Source: Paraburkholderia megapolitana (GTDB taxonomy: Bacteria > Pseudomonadota > Gammaproteobacteria > Burkholderiales > Burkholderiaceae). Taken from it: DNA of 64,000 nt. Location: assembly GCF_007556815.1 (NCBI RefSeq), contig NZ_CP041743.1, forward strand, positions 2,763,001-2,827,000, read 5' to 3'. Position numbers and translations under genes: made by a program. The notes beneath the pieces were generated by a model. The model saw only the letters and a program-made list of their open reading frames with translations, was not told the DNA's origin and ran no database searches. The stretch's first letter is position 1; each line of letters starts with the position of its first letter. Shown in pieces: positions 1-9,894 of the stretch.

Positions 1-3000
1 CGGCCGGATAGCCGGGGTCCATCGGCACGTAGCCTGCGCCCGACTTCAGGATCGCGAGCAACCCGACGATCAGTTCCGGACTGCGCTCCACGCAGATCGC
101 CACCCGGTCGTCCGGTTTCACGCCGAGCGCGATCAGGCGATGCGCGAGGCGGTTGGCCCACACGTTCAATTCGCCATACGTCAACGACCGCTCTTCGTAC
201 GTGAGCGCGACTGCTTGCGGGTTCTGCGCCGCCTGCGCCTCGAACGACCCATGCACTGTGCGATCCTGCGGCCAGCCAGTCCACGTCGCGTTGAATGTTT
301 CGAGCACCTGTCGACGTTCATCCAGCGGCAGCACCGTCAACGCACGGACCGGCGTCTGCGGCGCGCTTTCCAATGCGTCGACCAGACTTTCCAGCGCAGT
401 ACGCATATGGCCACATACGCGCTGTGCGTCGATGCCGGACAACGCCTGTACGGTCAACCCGAAGCCCACGCCAAAATCGTCCACCGACAGCACGAGCGGA
501 TAGTTGGTCCGCTCATGCGATTCGAGCATCTCGATGCCCTGCCACGTCTGCTGTCCCGCAACCAGTGCCTCGTGTCCGTCGCCATGGCGATAGTTGAGCA
601 GCGCGCTGAAGAGCGGCGCAGGCGCCGCCACACCGCTGCAACGCTGCGCCAGTGCAAGCGATGCATGTTCGTGTTCGAGCAGCGCCGCCAGTCGCGCGCC
701 GGTCTCCTTGACCGCGGCTCGCACGCCCTGCGCTCCTGCGCTGACTCGCAACGGCAACGTGTTGATAAAGAGCCCCAATGCCCGGTCTGTGCCCGACGTT
801 CCCTGGAAGCGGCCCAGCAGCACGGTGCCGAACACCACCTCTTCGCGTCCCGACACCACCGAAAGCACGCGCCCCCATGCAAGATGGCACAGGCTCGCCG
901 CGCTCACGCCCAGTTGCCGCGCCTGCGTACGCAAGCGACCGGCCAGTTCCGCCGAAAGCGCTTCGCTGCGCTCGGCGATATCGCCGCCATCGCCTTGCAC
1001 CTCGCCGCGACCGAACGGCAACGTCGGCTCGTCGATCGTCTGCAGCATCTCGCGGAAGAATGCTTCCTGAGCTTCGCGTCCTGCACTGCGCCGCGCGCCG
1101 TGCGTTGTCTGCGCAATGTACGCGCGATAAGGCATCGGCTCGGGCAACGACGCAGCTTCATTCTGCAGATTCGCCTGCACTTCCTGCTGCACGACACCGA
1201 GCGCTGCATGATCGAGCGCCATGTGGTGGAACCGCAGCATCGCGAGCCAGCGACCGTGCTGCGAGTCTTGCGCATAGGCGAGCCGCATCAGCGGTGCCTG
1301 GCGCACGTCCAGCCTGGTTTCGCGCGTGTCGAAACGCGCCTGCAACTGCCGCGCGATGTCCCCATCGTCGGGGTTCAGCGCAATCTCGTCGAGACCCAGC
1401 GATGCTTCACGCCACACCACCTGCACCGGTTCGTCGAGCCCTTCCCACACAATCGCCGTACGCAGGATGTCGTGCCGCTCGATCACGCGCTGCAACGCGC
1501 GTGCGAAGCCATCCAGATGCGCACGGCTAGCGAAACCGAACAGTCCGTGCAACACGTACGGATCACCTCGCGATGCCGAACGATGGTGATACAGAATCCC
1601 TTCCTGCAACGGCGCGAGCGGATAGATGTCCTGCACGTTGGCCGCGCCGCCCGGCACTGTGGCCACGATGACATCGATCTCGTGTTGCCCCAGTGCAATG
1701 AGATTCAGCAACGCGGGGGTGATGTGCCGCGCTCCCTGTGGAATCAGGTTAGGCGGAATCTCCACTTCGATATGTGTGGCTCGCGCGTCCGCATCGGCAG
1801 GCGCATCCGCATACACGGCAAGTTCGGCCAGCGTCGGCGCGGAGAACAGCGTGCGAATATCGGCACGCAGCCCCGTTGCCCGCATACGTTCGATCAGGCT
1901 CACCATCAGCAGCGAGTGACCGCCCAGTTCGAAGAAATTGTCGTGACGGCCGATACGCTCCACCTTCAGGACCTGCGACCAGATCGCAGCAAGTGTCTGT
2001 TCGATGCCGGTTCGTGGCGCTTCGTACTCGCGCCGGACATACGCATCGCTATCCGGTGCCGGTAGAGCCTTGCGACTCAGTTTTCCGTTCGGCGTAAGCG
2101 GCAAATGCTCCAGGTGAACATAGGCCGCCGGCACCATGTATTCGGGTAAGGTCTCTGCCAGATGAGCGCGCAGTTCCTCAACGCCGATCGGCTCATGGGT
2201 CTGGCTCGATGCTGCGCCCAGCGTGTAGTACGCGACGAGCCGCCGGTCCCCTGCACCGTCTTCACGCGCCATCACCACGGCCTCGCCGACTGCCGCGTGC
2301 TGCGCCAGTCTCGCCTCGATCTCGCCGAGTTCGATGCGGAATCCGCGAATCTTGACCTGATCGTCGTTGCGCCCCAGGTACTCGATGTTCCCATCCGGCA
2401 GATAGCGAGCCAGGTCGCCGGTCTTGTACATCCGCGCGCCCGGCACGTCGCTGAATGGATCGTCGACGAATCTCTGCGCCGTGAGTTCGGGCCGGTTCAG
2501 ATAGCCGCGCGCGACCTGAACGCCTGCGATATGCAGCTCGCCCGCCACGCCCACCGGCACCGGTCGGCCCGCACCGTTCAGCAGGTAGACGCGTGTATTG
2601 GCGATTGGTTTACCGATCGACGGTACCGGTGCATGTTCGTCGCATGTCCAGGCGGTTACGTCGACCGCGGCTTCCGTCGGACCGTAAAGATTGAGCAACG
2701 GCGTCGCGCGGAGTTGCGTCTTGAACCTGCGAATCAACGCACCGGACAGCGCCTCGCCACTACAGAACACGCGCCTCAGACTCTCGCACTGCCCGGCGTC
2801 GCCCTGTGCCAGGAACACTTCCAGCATCGACGGTACGAAATGCAGCGTAGTGACGCGTTGTGCCTGAATCAACGACTTCAGATACGCCGGGTCTTTGTGT
2901 CCCTGCGGACTTGCCATGACGATCCGCGCGCCGGCAAGCAGCGGCCAGAAGAACTCCCACACCGAGACGTCGAAGCTGAACGGCGTCTTCTGCAACACGA

Positions 3001-6000
3001 CATCGGCGACGGCGAGGCCGTAGGTCTGCTGCATCCATTGCAGACGATTGACCACAGCGCCGTGTTCGTTCATGACCCCCTTGGGGCGCCCGGTGGAACC
3101 CGACGTGTAGATCACGTAAGCCAGATGCGCGCGCTTCAGCTCTGTCTGCGTGGCAGGCAGATTGTGCGTCTGCTGCTGTTCCCACGGACGGGATGTGCCG
3201 TCGAGCTCAAGTACCGGCACGCCCGCCTGTGCGTCCAGCAGCGCACCCAGCCGTTGACGCACGGCTTGCTGCGTGAGCACGGCCGACGGTGCCGCGTCTT
3301 CCAGCATGAAGCTCAATCGCTCTTCGGGATAGTCCGCATCGAGCGGCACGTATGCGCCTCCAGCCTTGAGCACCGCAAGCAGTGCCACCATCATGTCGAC
3401 GCTGCGTTCGACACAGATCGCTACCCGCGTGTCTGGCCCGATGCCCACGGTTCGAAGATGATGCGCGAGACGATTCGCACGCTCGTTGAGTTCCCGATAA
3501 CTAACGTGCTGCTGTTCGACGACCAGCGCAACCGCATCGGGTTGACTGGCCACCTGTGCCTCGAACAACTCGTGAATGCACGCGTCCCGCGGATACGGCA
3601 CGTCGGTATCGTTCCACGCAACCAGTACCTGCTCGCGCTCCGCGTCGGACAGGAAATCGCCCAGGCTGTGATCGGCATGTTCATCGGCGGCAATCGCTTC
3701 GAGAACCGCGGCGTAGTAGCCGAGAATCCGCGCTCCCTGCGTCGCCGACAGACGTGTCGTATCGAGCCTGATATCCAGCAGAAGTTCGCTCGACGTATCG
3801 GCGAAATTCACCGAAAGCGCAAAGTTCGTTGCCTCGAAGCCACTACCGCCGTGCGCTGCGAAACCGGCATCTTTTTCGAGCGTTTCGTACACGTGGAAGT
3901 TGACGTAGTTGAACGCGACTTCGTAGAGCGGCGCACGATCGTTATCGAGTTGCAGCTGAAAATAGGGGTAATTCCGGTACTGGATCACCGCCAGTTCCGT
4001 CCTGAACGTCTGCTGGATCAAACTGGCCCAGCTGGCGGGCTCCAGTGTCTGACGCAAAGGCAGCGTGTTGAGAAACAGACCCAGCACCTTCTCGCCGTCG
4101 GCCTGCTCCTGGCGGACATTGGAAACAAGACCCGTGGTGACGTCGGTTTTCCCGGCCAGCATGGACAGTACCCGCAAATGGGCGCTCAGCAGCACGCTGC
4201 GCATCGGTACGCCTAACCTGTTCGCGAGTTCCCTTAGCCTCGCGCGAACTTTTTCTTCTACGGCCACGCGCAGCTCGGGTCGCGCGGCAGTCCGACTGGC
4301 TGGAGCATCGCTGGGCGGCAACGCGCTGAACGAATGGCCGTCCAGGTAATCGCGCCAGAAGTCCCGATGTTCCTGCGAGGCCAGCGCACTTCGCTCCGAT
4401 TCGACGGCGACTCGCGGGCTGCGCGCGAGCGGCGTCAGGACCAGGCTTGTCTGCTCGCTCGCCAGCAATGTCAGGTACGCCTGGAACAGCTCGGTATTGA
4501 GCGAGGCGACACTCCATCCGTCGAGGATAGCGTGATGAAAACTCAACGTGTATTGAATGTCGCTGGCACCGCGCAGATGGATGAACACGCGCAGCAACGG
4601 TGCGGTGTCCAGCGCAAACGTGGTTTTCCGCTCTGCCTCTATAAACGCTGCCAGCTGACGCTCCTGTTCCGTGTCGTCATGCATCGACAGATCGATGACG
4701 GTCAACGGCACATCGCCATCGGCGTGTACCAGTTGCAGCGGTTCGTCGAAACGCTGGAAGTCGAAAGACGTACGCAGCACTGGATGCTTGCGGGCCAACG
4801 CATCGAGCACGGCACGCAGCTTCGCTTCATTCCATTGCGGAACGCCGAAGCGATAGCTGAACACATCGTGATACAGCGCGGCATCTTCGGCAGCGTGCTG
4901 GTTGTGGTAGACCATCCCTGTTTGCAGCGAGGTCAGCGGATAGGCTTCTTCGACGCCCGCGGGCAGCCTGGCCGCATCGGCGGGACTCAGCTGCAGCAGC
5001 GATGTTTGCGGGGCCGCGGTAGTTTCGTCGAGCGACAGCGCCTGCGCCAGGTCCGCGATGGTCGGATGCGAAAACAGATCGACCAGTGCGAATTCGAGGC
5101 CCTGCTCTTTTGCCTTCGACAACACCGACACCGCGCGGATCGAGTCGCCGCCCGATGCAAAGAAATTGTCGTGCACGCCCACCCTGTCGAGTCGCAGCAC
5201 CTGCGCCCAGATGGCGGCCAGCCGCTCCTCGATAGCCGCGCGCGGCGCGACGTACTGCTGCTGATTCACCGTTTGCGCCGGACGAGGCAGCGCCTTCTGG
5301 TCGACCTTCCCGTTGGCGGTCAACGGGAAACGCTCCATCGGTACGAAGTGAGCCGGCAGCATGAAGTCCGGCAACGTCCGCGCAAGTCCGGCACGCAGCG
5401 CGGTGCCATCGGGTTCCGCATGATCGCTGTCGAAGACGAGGTAGGCCACGAGTTGCTTCTCACCCGGCTCGTCTTCGCGAGCGAGTACGAGCGCCTGACG
5501 CACACCGGGCAACGCCGACAGTGCCGCTTCGATCTCGCCGAGTTCGATTCGAAAACCGCGAATCTTGACCTGCGAGTCGATTCGTCCGAGATACTCGAGC
5601 TTGCCGTCAGGCAGGAACCTCGCGAGATCGCCGGTTCGATAGAGACGCGCGTCGCGCTGCTCGCCGAACGGATTCCGGATGAAGCGTTGCGCGGTGAGTT
5701 CGGGCCGATTCAGGTAACCGCGTGCGAGACCCGCACCACCGATGCACAACTCGCCCGGCACGCCGGCAGGCATCGGGTTCAGATATTCATCGACGACATA
5801 GGCCGAGAGATCGGGAATCGGCTGTCCGATGCACAAGGGCGTGCCAGCCGCGCCGTTCAACGGCCAGTATGTGACGTGCACCGTCGTCTCGGTGATGCCG
5901 TACATATTGACCAGTTGCGTGTGCGTATTGCGCGGCTCCGCGTACCACGGCCTCAGCATGCCGACTTCAAGTGCCTCCCCGCCAAAGATAACGTGCCGGA

Positions 6001-8182
6001 ACCGATGCGTGCCTTCGCTTTCCGCCTGTGCTGCGATCAACTGACGGAATGCCCCCGGAGTCTGGTTCAACACCGTCACGCCTGTCGTGCACAGCAACGC
6101 GTAGCATTCGTGCGGCGAGCGGCTCGTCAGTTTGGGCACGACGACCAGTCGACCACCATGCAGCAGCGCACCCCAGATCTCCCATACCGAGAAGTCGAAT
6201 GCAAACGAGTGGAACAGCGCCCACACGTCTTTGGCGCCGAAGCCAAACCAGGCGTCGGTCGCGGCGAACAACCGCGTCACGTTGCGGTGCTCGATCATCA
6301 CGCCCTTCGGTTGCCCCGTCGAACCCGACGTATAGATCACGTACGCGAGATGCCGGGCGCTTAAACCCGCTACGGCCGGGTTATGTGCCGGCTGATCCGT
6401 CGATGCGCCCGCACCCAGTTCGATCACCGGCATCGACAGCTCACCGAGCACGCTCCGGGTTTCCGCCTGCACCAGCACCGCGAGCGGCGCACTGTCCTGC
6501 AACGTGTAGGCGAGCCGATCGACCGGATACGCCGGGTCCAGCGGGACGTATCCCGCGCCCGCCTTCAGGATGCCGAGCAGCCCCACGATCATGTCGAGGC
6601 CGCGTTCCACGCAGATCGCCACCCGGTCGTCGGGTTGCACACCCAGCGCGATCAACCGGTGTGCGAGCCGGTTGGCTCGCGCGTTCAGCCCGGCGTACGT
6701 CAGGCGCTGTCCTTCGTACTCCACCGCGATCGCGTCGGGCGTCTCCTGCACCCGCGCTTCGAACAGGCGATGTATCGGCTCGTCGCGCCCGTACGTTCCG
6801 CCGTTTGCGTTCCATTGCAACAACTGGTCGACTTCAGCCGGCGTCGGCAGCACAAGTCGGGCCAGAGGGACAGTCACGTCGTCGAGCACCTGCTTCAGCA
6901 AATGCTCGAATCGCTGGCCAATGCCGGTGACTTCGTCGTGCTCGAAATACGCGCGGTTGTACATGAAATGTACCCACACGTTTTCATCGAACCGGTTTTC
7001 GCGGATATGCAACGCCAGCGGCAACTGTTCGTGGCCGTTCGAGCACATGTTGATCTGCGCAACGCCGTCGCCGAAGCGCAGGTCGTAGTCATCGCGCTCG
7101 TACGACACCGTCATGTCGAACACCTGCGCCCGTTGCGATTGCCACAATCCGAGCGCGCGGTTCAGTTCGCTGACGGGAAATCGCTGATGCCGGTAGTCCT
7201 GCTTGAGCACCTGTCCGAGCGACTTGAGCAGTTCGTCGAAACGCAGTGTGCAGTCGAACTGCAGCCGCACGGGGCTCACGCCTGCGAACAGCCCTGCCGT
7301 TGATTTCATCCGCGCATTCGAGCGGTTCAGGATCGGCAGACCGATGGCCAGATCTTCCCGCTGCGTCGTCCGCGAAAAATACACGTATAGCAGCCCAAGC
7401 ATGACGTGAAACGGTGTCGAGCCACATCCCTGCGCGAGTCCGACGATGCGCTCGTAAAACGTGCGCGACAGGCGCAATGCGTAGTGTCCGCTCGGCGCAA
7501 CCGATGTACCAAAACGCTCGCGATAGCGCGGTGCGAACAGCGGGTCGGGCACCGAACGGTATTTGTCGAGCCAGTATGTGCGCTGCCGTTCGAACTGCGG
7601 CGAGTCGCGGAACGCACGGTCCTGATCGATGAACTCGGTATAGGACGGCGCGGATATATCGGGCTCTTCGTTCGCTGCCAGCGCGCTGTAGAGCGAACCG
7701 AGCGAATCGACCAGCATCCCGATCGCCCAGCCGTCGACGATCAGGTGATGGAAATTCAGCGTGAAGTAAAAGCGCGTGTCGTTCAGCTTCAGCAGTTCGA
7801 AGCGAAAAAGCGGTTCACCGTCGAGTGAAAACGGAATAGCCAGTTGCTGCTGTGCCCAACTGAGCGCTGCGGCGGCAGGGTCGTCGGTGGTAGAGAAATC
7901 GCGCAGCGGGACCTGCACGCTCAACGTCTTCGCGATCGCCTGGTGCGGCACGCCGTCTTCGCCGTTGCTGGGCACGAGGACGATGCGCAACGCGTCGTGC
8001 TTCTTCACGAGCAGATTCACCGCACGCTCGAAGCAGACTGGATCGACCGGGCCGTTGATCTGTGTGTACCCCCCGATCTTGTAGATCGGCGCGTTTTCTC
8101 CATGCACGGACTGATCTAGCCAGATCTCTCGTTGCGCGGCAGTGAGCGGATGAATCTCGCCCAACAGGACTGTCTGGTTCAA
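1..8182 (-). CDS. Non-ribosomal peptide synthetase, C-A(Thr)-T-C-A(Ser)-T-C-A... (partial, continues off left edge)
   Basis: Multimodular NRPS; about 2,727 residues are visible and no termination domain is in view. Domains in order: C1 (HHLIVDG near residue 145), A1 (YTSGSTGQPKG near 615, NGKVD near 957), T1 (Ser near 1014 in GGDSI), C2 (HHAILDG near 1216), A2 (YTSGSTGRPKG near 1690, NGKLS near 2031), T2 (Ser near 2090 in GGHSL), C3 (HHMALDH near 2319) and the beginning of A3 (about 2630 on). Aligned by hand to GrsA positions, A1 gives DFWNIGMVH(K), the classical Thr code, and A2 gives DVWHFSLVD(K), the EntF Ser code. C3 has HHRSASRGD near residue 2199, close to the HH[I/L]xxxxGD signature of dual condensation/epimerisation domains, so the Ser is probably delivered as D-Ser. 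The TTG start has GGAG about 9 nt upstream and leads straight into the C-domain motif LTAAQREIW. It follows pabB by about 100 bp. C1 needs an upstream acyl donor that is not visible here. Confidence 0.95.
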   Translation of the reverse strand, partial: MNQTVLLGEIHPLTAAQREIWLDQSVHGENAPIYKIGGYTQINGPVDPVCFERAVNLLVKKHDALRIVLVPSNGEDGVPHQAIAKTLSVQVPLRDFSTTDDPAAAALSWAQQQLAIPFSLDGEPLFRFELLKLNDTRFYFTLNFHHLIVDGWAIGMLVDSLGSLYSALAANEEPDISAPSYTEFIDQDRAFRDSPQFERQRTYWLDKYRSVPDPLFAPRYRERFGTSVAPSGHYALRLSRTFYERIVGLAQGCGSTPFHVMLGLLYVYFSRTTQREDLAIGLPILNRSNARMKSTAGLFAGVSPVRLQFDCTLRFDELLKSLGQVLKQDYRHQRFPVSELNRALGLWQSQRAQVFDMTVSYERDDYDLRFGDGVAQINMCSNGHEQLPLALHIRENRFDENVWVHFMYNRAYFEHDEVTGIGQRFEHLLKQVLDDVTVPLARLVLPTPAEVDQLLQWNANGGTYGRDEPIHRLFEARVQETPDAIAVEYEGQRLTYAGLNARANRLAHRLIALGVQPDDRVAICVERGLDMIVGLLGILKAGAGYVPLDPAYPVDRLAYTLQDSAPLAVLVQAETRSVLGELSMPVIELGAGASTDQPAHNPAVAGLSARHLAYVIYTSGSTGQPKGVMIEHRNVTRLFAATDAWFGFGAKDVWALFHSFAFDFSVWEIWGALLHGGRLVVVPKLTSRSPHECYALLCTTGVTVLNQTPGAFRQLIAAQAESEGTHRFRHVIFGGEALEVGMLRPWYAEPRNTHTQLVNMYGITETTVHVTYWPLNGAAGTPLCIGQPIPDLSAYVVDEYLNPMPAGVPGELCIGGAGLARGYLNRPELTAQRFIRNPFGEQRDARLYRTGDLARFLPDGKLEYLGRIDSQVKIRGFRIELGEIEAALSALPGVRQALVLAREDEPGEKQLVAYLVFDSDHAEPDGTALRAGLARTLPDFMLPAHFVPMERFPLTANGKVDQKALPRPAQTVNQQQYVAPRAAIEERLAAIWAQVLRLDRVGVHDNFFASGGDSIRAVSVLSKAKEQGLEFALVDLFSHPTIADLAQALSLDETTAAPQTSLLQLSPADAARLPAGVEEAYPLTSLQTGMVYHNQHAAEDAALYHDVFSYRFGVPQWNEAKLRAVLDALARKHPVLRTSFDFQRFDEPLQLVHADGDVPLTVIDLSMHDDTEQERQLAAFIEAERKTTFALDTAPLLRVFIHLRGASDIQYTLSFHHAILDGWSVASLNTELFQAYLTLLASEQTSLVLTPLARSPRVAVESERSALASQEHRDFWRDYLDGHSFSALPPSDAPASRTAARPELRVAVEEKVRARLRELANRLGVPMRSVLLSAHLRVLSMLAGKTDVTTGLVSNVRQEQADGEKVLGLFLNTLPLRQTLEPASWASLIQQTFRTELAVIQYRNYPYFQLQLDNDRAPLYEVAFNYVNFHVYETLEKDAGFAAHGGSGFEATNFALSVNFADTSSELLLDIRLDTTRLSATQGARILGYYAAVLEAIAADEHADHSLGDFLSDAEREQVLVAWNDTDVPYPRDACIHELFEAQVASQPDAVALVVEQQHVSYRELNERANRLAHHLRTVGIGPDTRVAICVERSVDMMVALLAVLKAGGAYVPLDADYPEERLSFMLEDAAPSAVLTQQAVRQRLGALLDAQAGVPVLELDGTSRPWEQQQTHNLPATQTELKRAHLAYVIYTSGSTGRPKGVMNEHGAVVNRLQWMQQTYGLAVADVVLQKTPFSFDVSVWEFFWPLLAGARIVMASPQGHKDPAYLKSLIQAQRVTTLHFVPSMLEVFLAQGDAGQCESLRRVFCSGEALSGALIRRFKTQLRATPLLNLYGPTEAAVDVTAWTCDEHAPVPSIGKPIANTRVYLLNGAGRPVPVGVAGELHIAGVQVARGYLNRPELTAQRFVDDPFSDVPGARMYKTGDLARYLPDGNIEYLGRNDDQVKIRGFRIELGEIEARLAQHAAVGEAVVMAREDGAGDRRLVAYYTLGAASSQTHEPIGVEELRAHLAETLPEYMVPAAYVHLEHLPLTPNGKLSRKALPAPDSDAYVRREYEAPRTGIEQTLAAIWSQVLKVERIGRHDNFFELGGHSLLMVSLIERMRATGLRADIRTLFSAPTLAELAVYADAPADADARATHIEVEIPPNLIPQGARHITPALLNLIALGQHEIDVIVATVPGGAANVQDIYPLAPLQEGILYHHRSASRGDPYVLHGLFGFASRAHLDGFARALQRVIERHDILRTAIVWEGLDEPVQVVWREASLGLDEIALNPDDGDIARQLQARFDTRETRLDVRQAPLMRLAYAQDSQHGRWLAMLRFHHMALDHAALGVVQQEVQANLQNEAASLPEPMPYRAYIAQTTHGARRSAGREAQEAFFREMLQTIDEPTLPFGRGEVQGDGGDIAERSEALSAELAGRLRTQARQLGVSAASLCHLAWGRVLSVVSGREEVVFGTVLLGRFQGTSGTDRALGLFINTLPLRVSAGAQGVRAAVKETGARLAALLEHEHASLALAQRCSGVAAPAPLFSALLNYRHGDGHEALVAGQQTWQGIEMLESHERTNYPLVLSVDDFGVGFGLTVQALSGIDAQRVCGHMRTALESLVDALESAPQTPVRALTVLPLDERRQVLETFNATWTGWPQDRTVHGSFEAQAAQNPQAVALTYEERSLTYGELNVWANRLAHRLIALGVKPDDRVAICVERSPELIVGLLAILKSGAGYVPMDPGYPA

Positions 8183-8285
8183 AGCGGTATCTCCGTGACG
8201 CCACCAGGCCCGGGACTGAAGCAGTCGACCAGGCCGGATGGCAAAAACTCATCTCGTGGACAGCGTGTGACGCGCCGACGCTTCG

Positions 8286-9851
8286 TTATTCCGTCGACAC
8301 GCTCACGTGCGACTGGATCGCCAGCGCGGCAGGGTCGGCCCGGTGCGCGCGCCTGTCGGATGCGTCCTGCGCGTGAGACTTCTCCGCCGCCAGCCGCTCG
8401 ATCGCTTCGACCACGCCGCGCGCTTTCACGATCGTCTCGTCGAACTCCTCGACCGGGTCCGACAGCGCGGTGATCGCGCCGCCCACGCCGAGCTGCGCGT
8501 GGCCTTTGTCGATGAGCACCGAGCGGATGACGATGTTGAAGTCGCAGGCACCCGAGAGTCCGAACCAGCCGAGTGCGCCCGAGTAGATGCCGCGCGGTCC
8601 TTCTTCGAGCCGGTCGATAATTTCCATCGTGCGTTTCTTCGGCGCACCGGTCATCGAACCGCCCGGGAAAGCGGCCCGAATGCAATCGACCGTCGATACG
8701 CCAGGTTTCAACGTGCCGCGTATCGTCGACACCAGTTGATGCACATGCGAATACGTTTCGACGTCGAACAGTTTCGGCACGTGCACCGAACCGATCGTGC
8801 AGACCTGGCCGAGATCGTTGCGCAACAGGTCGACGATCATCAGGTTTTCTGCGCGATCCTTTTCGCTCGACCGCAGGTCTTCGATCAATGCAGCATCCTC
8901 GTCGGGTGTGCGACCACGCGGCCGCGTACCCTTGATCGGCTTCGCCTCCGCACAACCGTGACGATCGACACTCAGGAAGCGCTCCGGCGACGAACCGACC
9001 AGCGCGAAATCGCCGATGCTGAAGTACGCTGCATGCGGCGCGGGCGAGAGTTCGCGCATCGCACAGTAGAGATCGAACGGCGAGCGCTCGAACGGGAACG
9101 AGATCATGTTGGTCAGGCAGATTTCGTAGCTCTCGCCATTGACGATTTCCGTCAACGCCTCGCGAATCTTCCCGATATAGGTGGGCCGGTCGTGCCGCAG
9201 ATGCGCGTTACGCGCGATCCATGCCTCGACTTCCTGCAACGACAGTTTCTTTCTTGCCGGCGCCATCTCGCGCACATCGATCGAGCGCAGCGTGTCCGCC
9301 TGCGCCCGCAAACCGCGCTCGACCGTGTCGAACCACACCGCAGCCTGTTCGCGCTGCGCGTCGTCCTGCGTCAGGTACAGCAGATAAGTCTTGCGTTCGA
9401 CATGATCGAGCGCGATGAGCCGGGTGGCGAAAATGAACGCGGCGTCGTTCGCGCTCGACTGATACGCCATCTCGCCGGTCGTTTCGCACTTCAGTTCATA
9501 GCCGAACACGCCCGCGTAACCGAGATCGAAACCGAACGGCAATCCGGCCGGTGCCTCGATCCGGCGTGCCTCAAGGTTCGTCTTCAGCAGATCGAACAGG
9601 CTCGCGACGCGCAGCGTCTCGCTTCTACCGTCGCGTTCGACGGTGGCCTGCTGCGTGCGCAGGTCGTAGGTGATGCTTTCACCCGAAGGACCGTATGCAT
9701 CGCCCATGAACGAGAAGCGCGAAAAGCCCTCGATGATCACGCTGCTTTCAAGCAGGAACCTGCTGCTCGAACGGGAAAACACCTGCCGGAATGTCGCCAG
9801 TGCATCGGGACAACCCTCCAGTACTCTGCACTGGACCTGAAAAACGCTCAT
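8286..9851 (-). CDS. pabB: Aminodeoxychorismate synthase component I
   Basis: Chorismate-binding enzyme that, with the amidotransferase next door, converts chorismate plus glutamine to 4-amino-4-deoxychorismate. The decisive residue is visible: the motif is PIKGTRPRG (Lys about 307), as in PabB, where anthranilate synthase TrpE has PIAGT. The N-terminal LLESS-type segment and the C-terminal GGSMTGAPK and GVGGAI motifs are all present. The start chosen (521 aa) has a strong GGAAAGGA ribosome site; a longer frame opens at 9929 but would overlap pabA. It sits 43 bp downstream of pabA and about 100 bp upstream of the NRPS, in the same operon. That suggests it supplies a specialised arylamine and not only folate. 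No ADC lyase (pabC) or ADC mutase is in the window. Confidence 0.9.
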   Translation of the reverse strand: MSVFQVQCRVLEGCPDALATFRQVFSRSSSRFLLESSVIIEGFSRFSFMGDAYGPSGESITYDLRTQQATVERDGRSETLRVASLFDLLKTNLEARRIEAPAGLPFGFDLGYAGVFGYELKCETTGEMAYQSSANDAAFIFATRLIALDHVERKTYLLYLTQDDAQREQAAVWFDTVERGLRAQADTLRSIDVREMAPARKKLSLQEVEAWIARNAHLRHDRPTYIGKIREALTEIVNGESYEICLTNMISFPFERSPFDLYCAMRELSPAPHAAYFSIGDFALVGSSPERFLSVDRHGCAEAKPIKGTRPRGRTPDEDAALIEDLRSSEKDRAENLMIVDLLRNDLGQVCTIGSVHVPKLFDVETYSHVHQLVSTIRGTLKPGVSTVDCIRAAFPGGSMTGAPKKRTMEIIDRLEEGPRGIYSGALGWFGLSGACDFNIVIRSVLIDKGHAQLGVGGAITALSDPVEEFDETIVKARGVVEAIERLAAEKSHAQDASDRRAHRADPAALAIQSHVSVSTE

Positions 9852-9894
9852 CGCCTGATCCTTTCCAAATTCCTGCCGCCGAAACGGACTGTCA

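Noticed and set aside
140-6364. Three very long plus-strand open frames opposite the NRPS (140-2065, 2162-4216, 4334-6364)
   Set aside because: They are antisense shadows of the GC-rich NRPS, with Arg/His/Gln-rich sequence and no domain; the minus-strand reading has complete NRPS motifs throughout.
8286-9851. Calling the component I enzyme anthranilate synthase (trpE)
   Set aside because: The motif is PIKGT, which marks aminodeoxychorismate synthase; TrpE has PIAGT.
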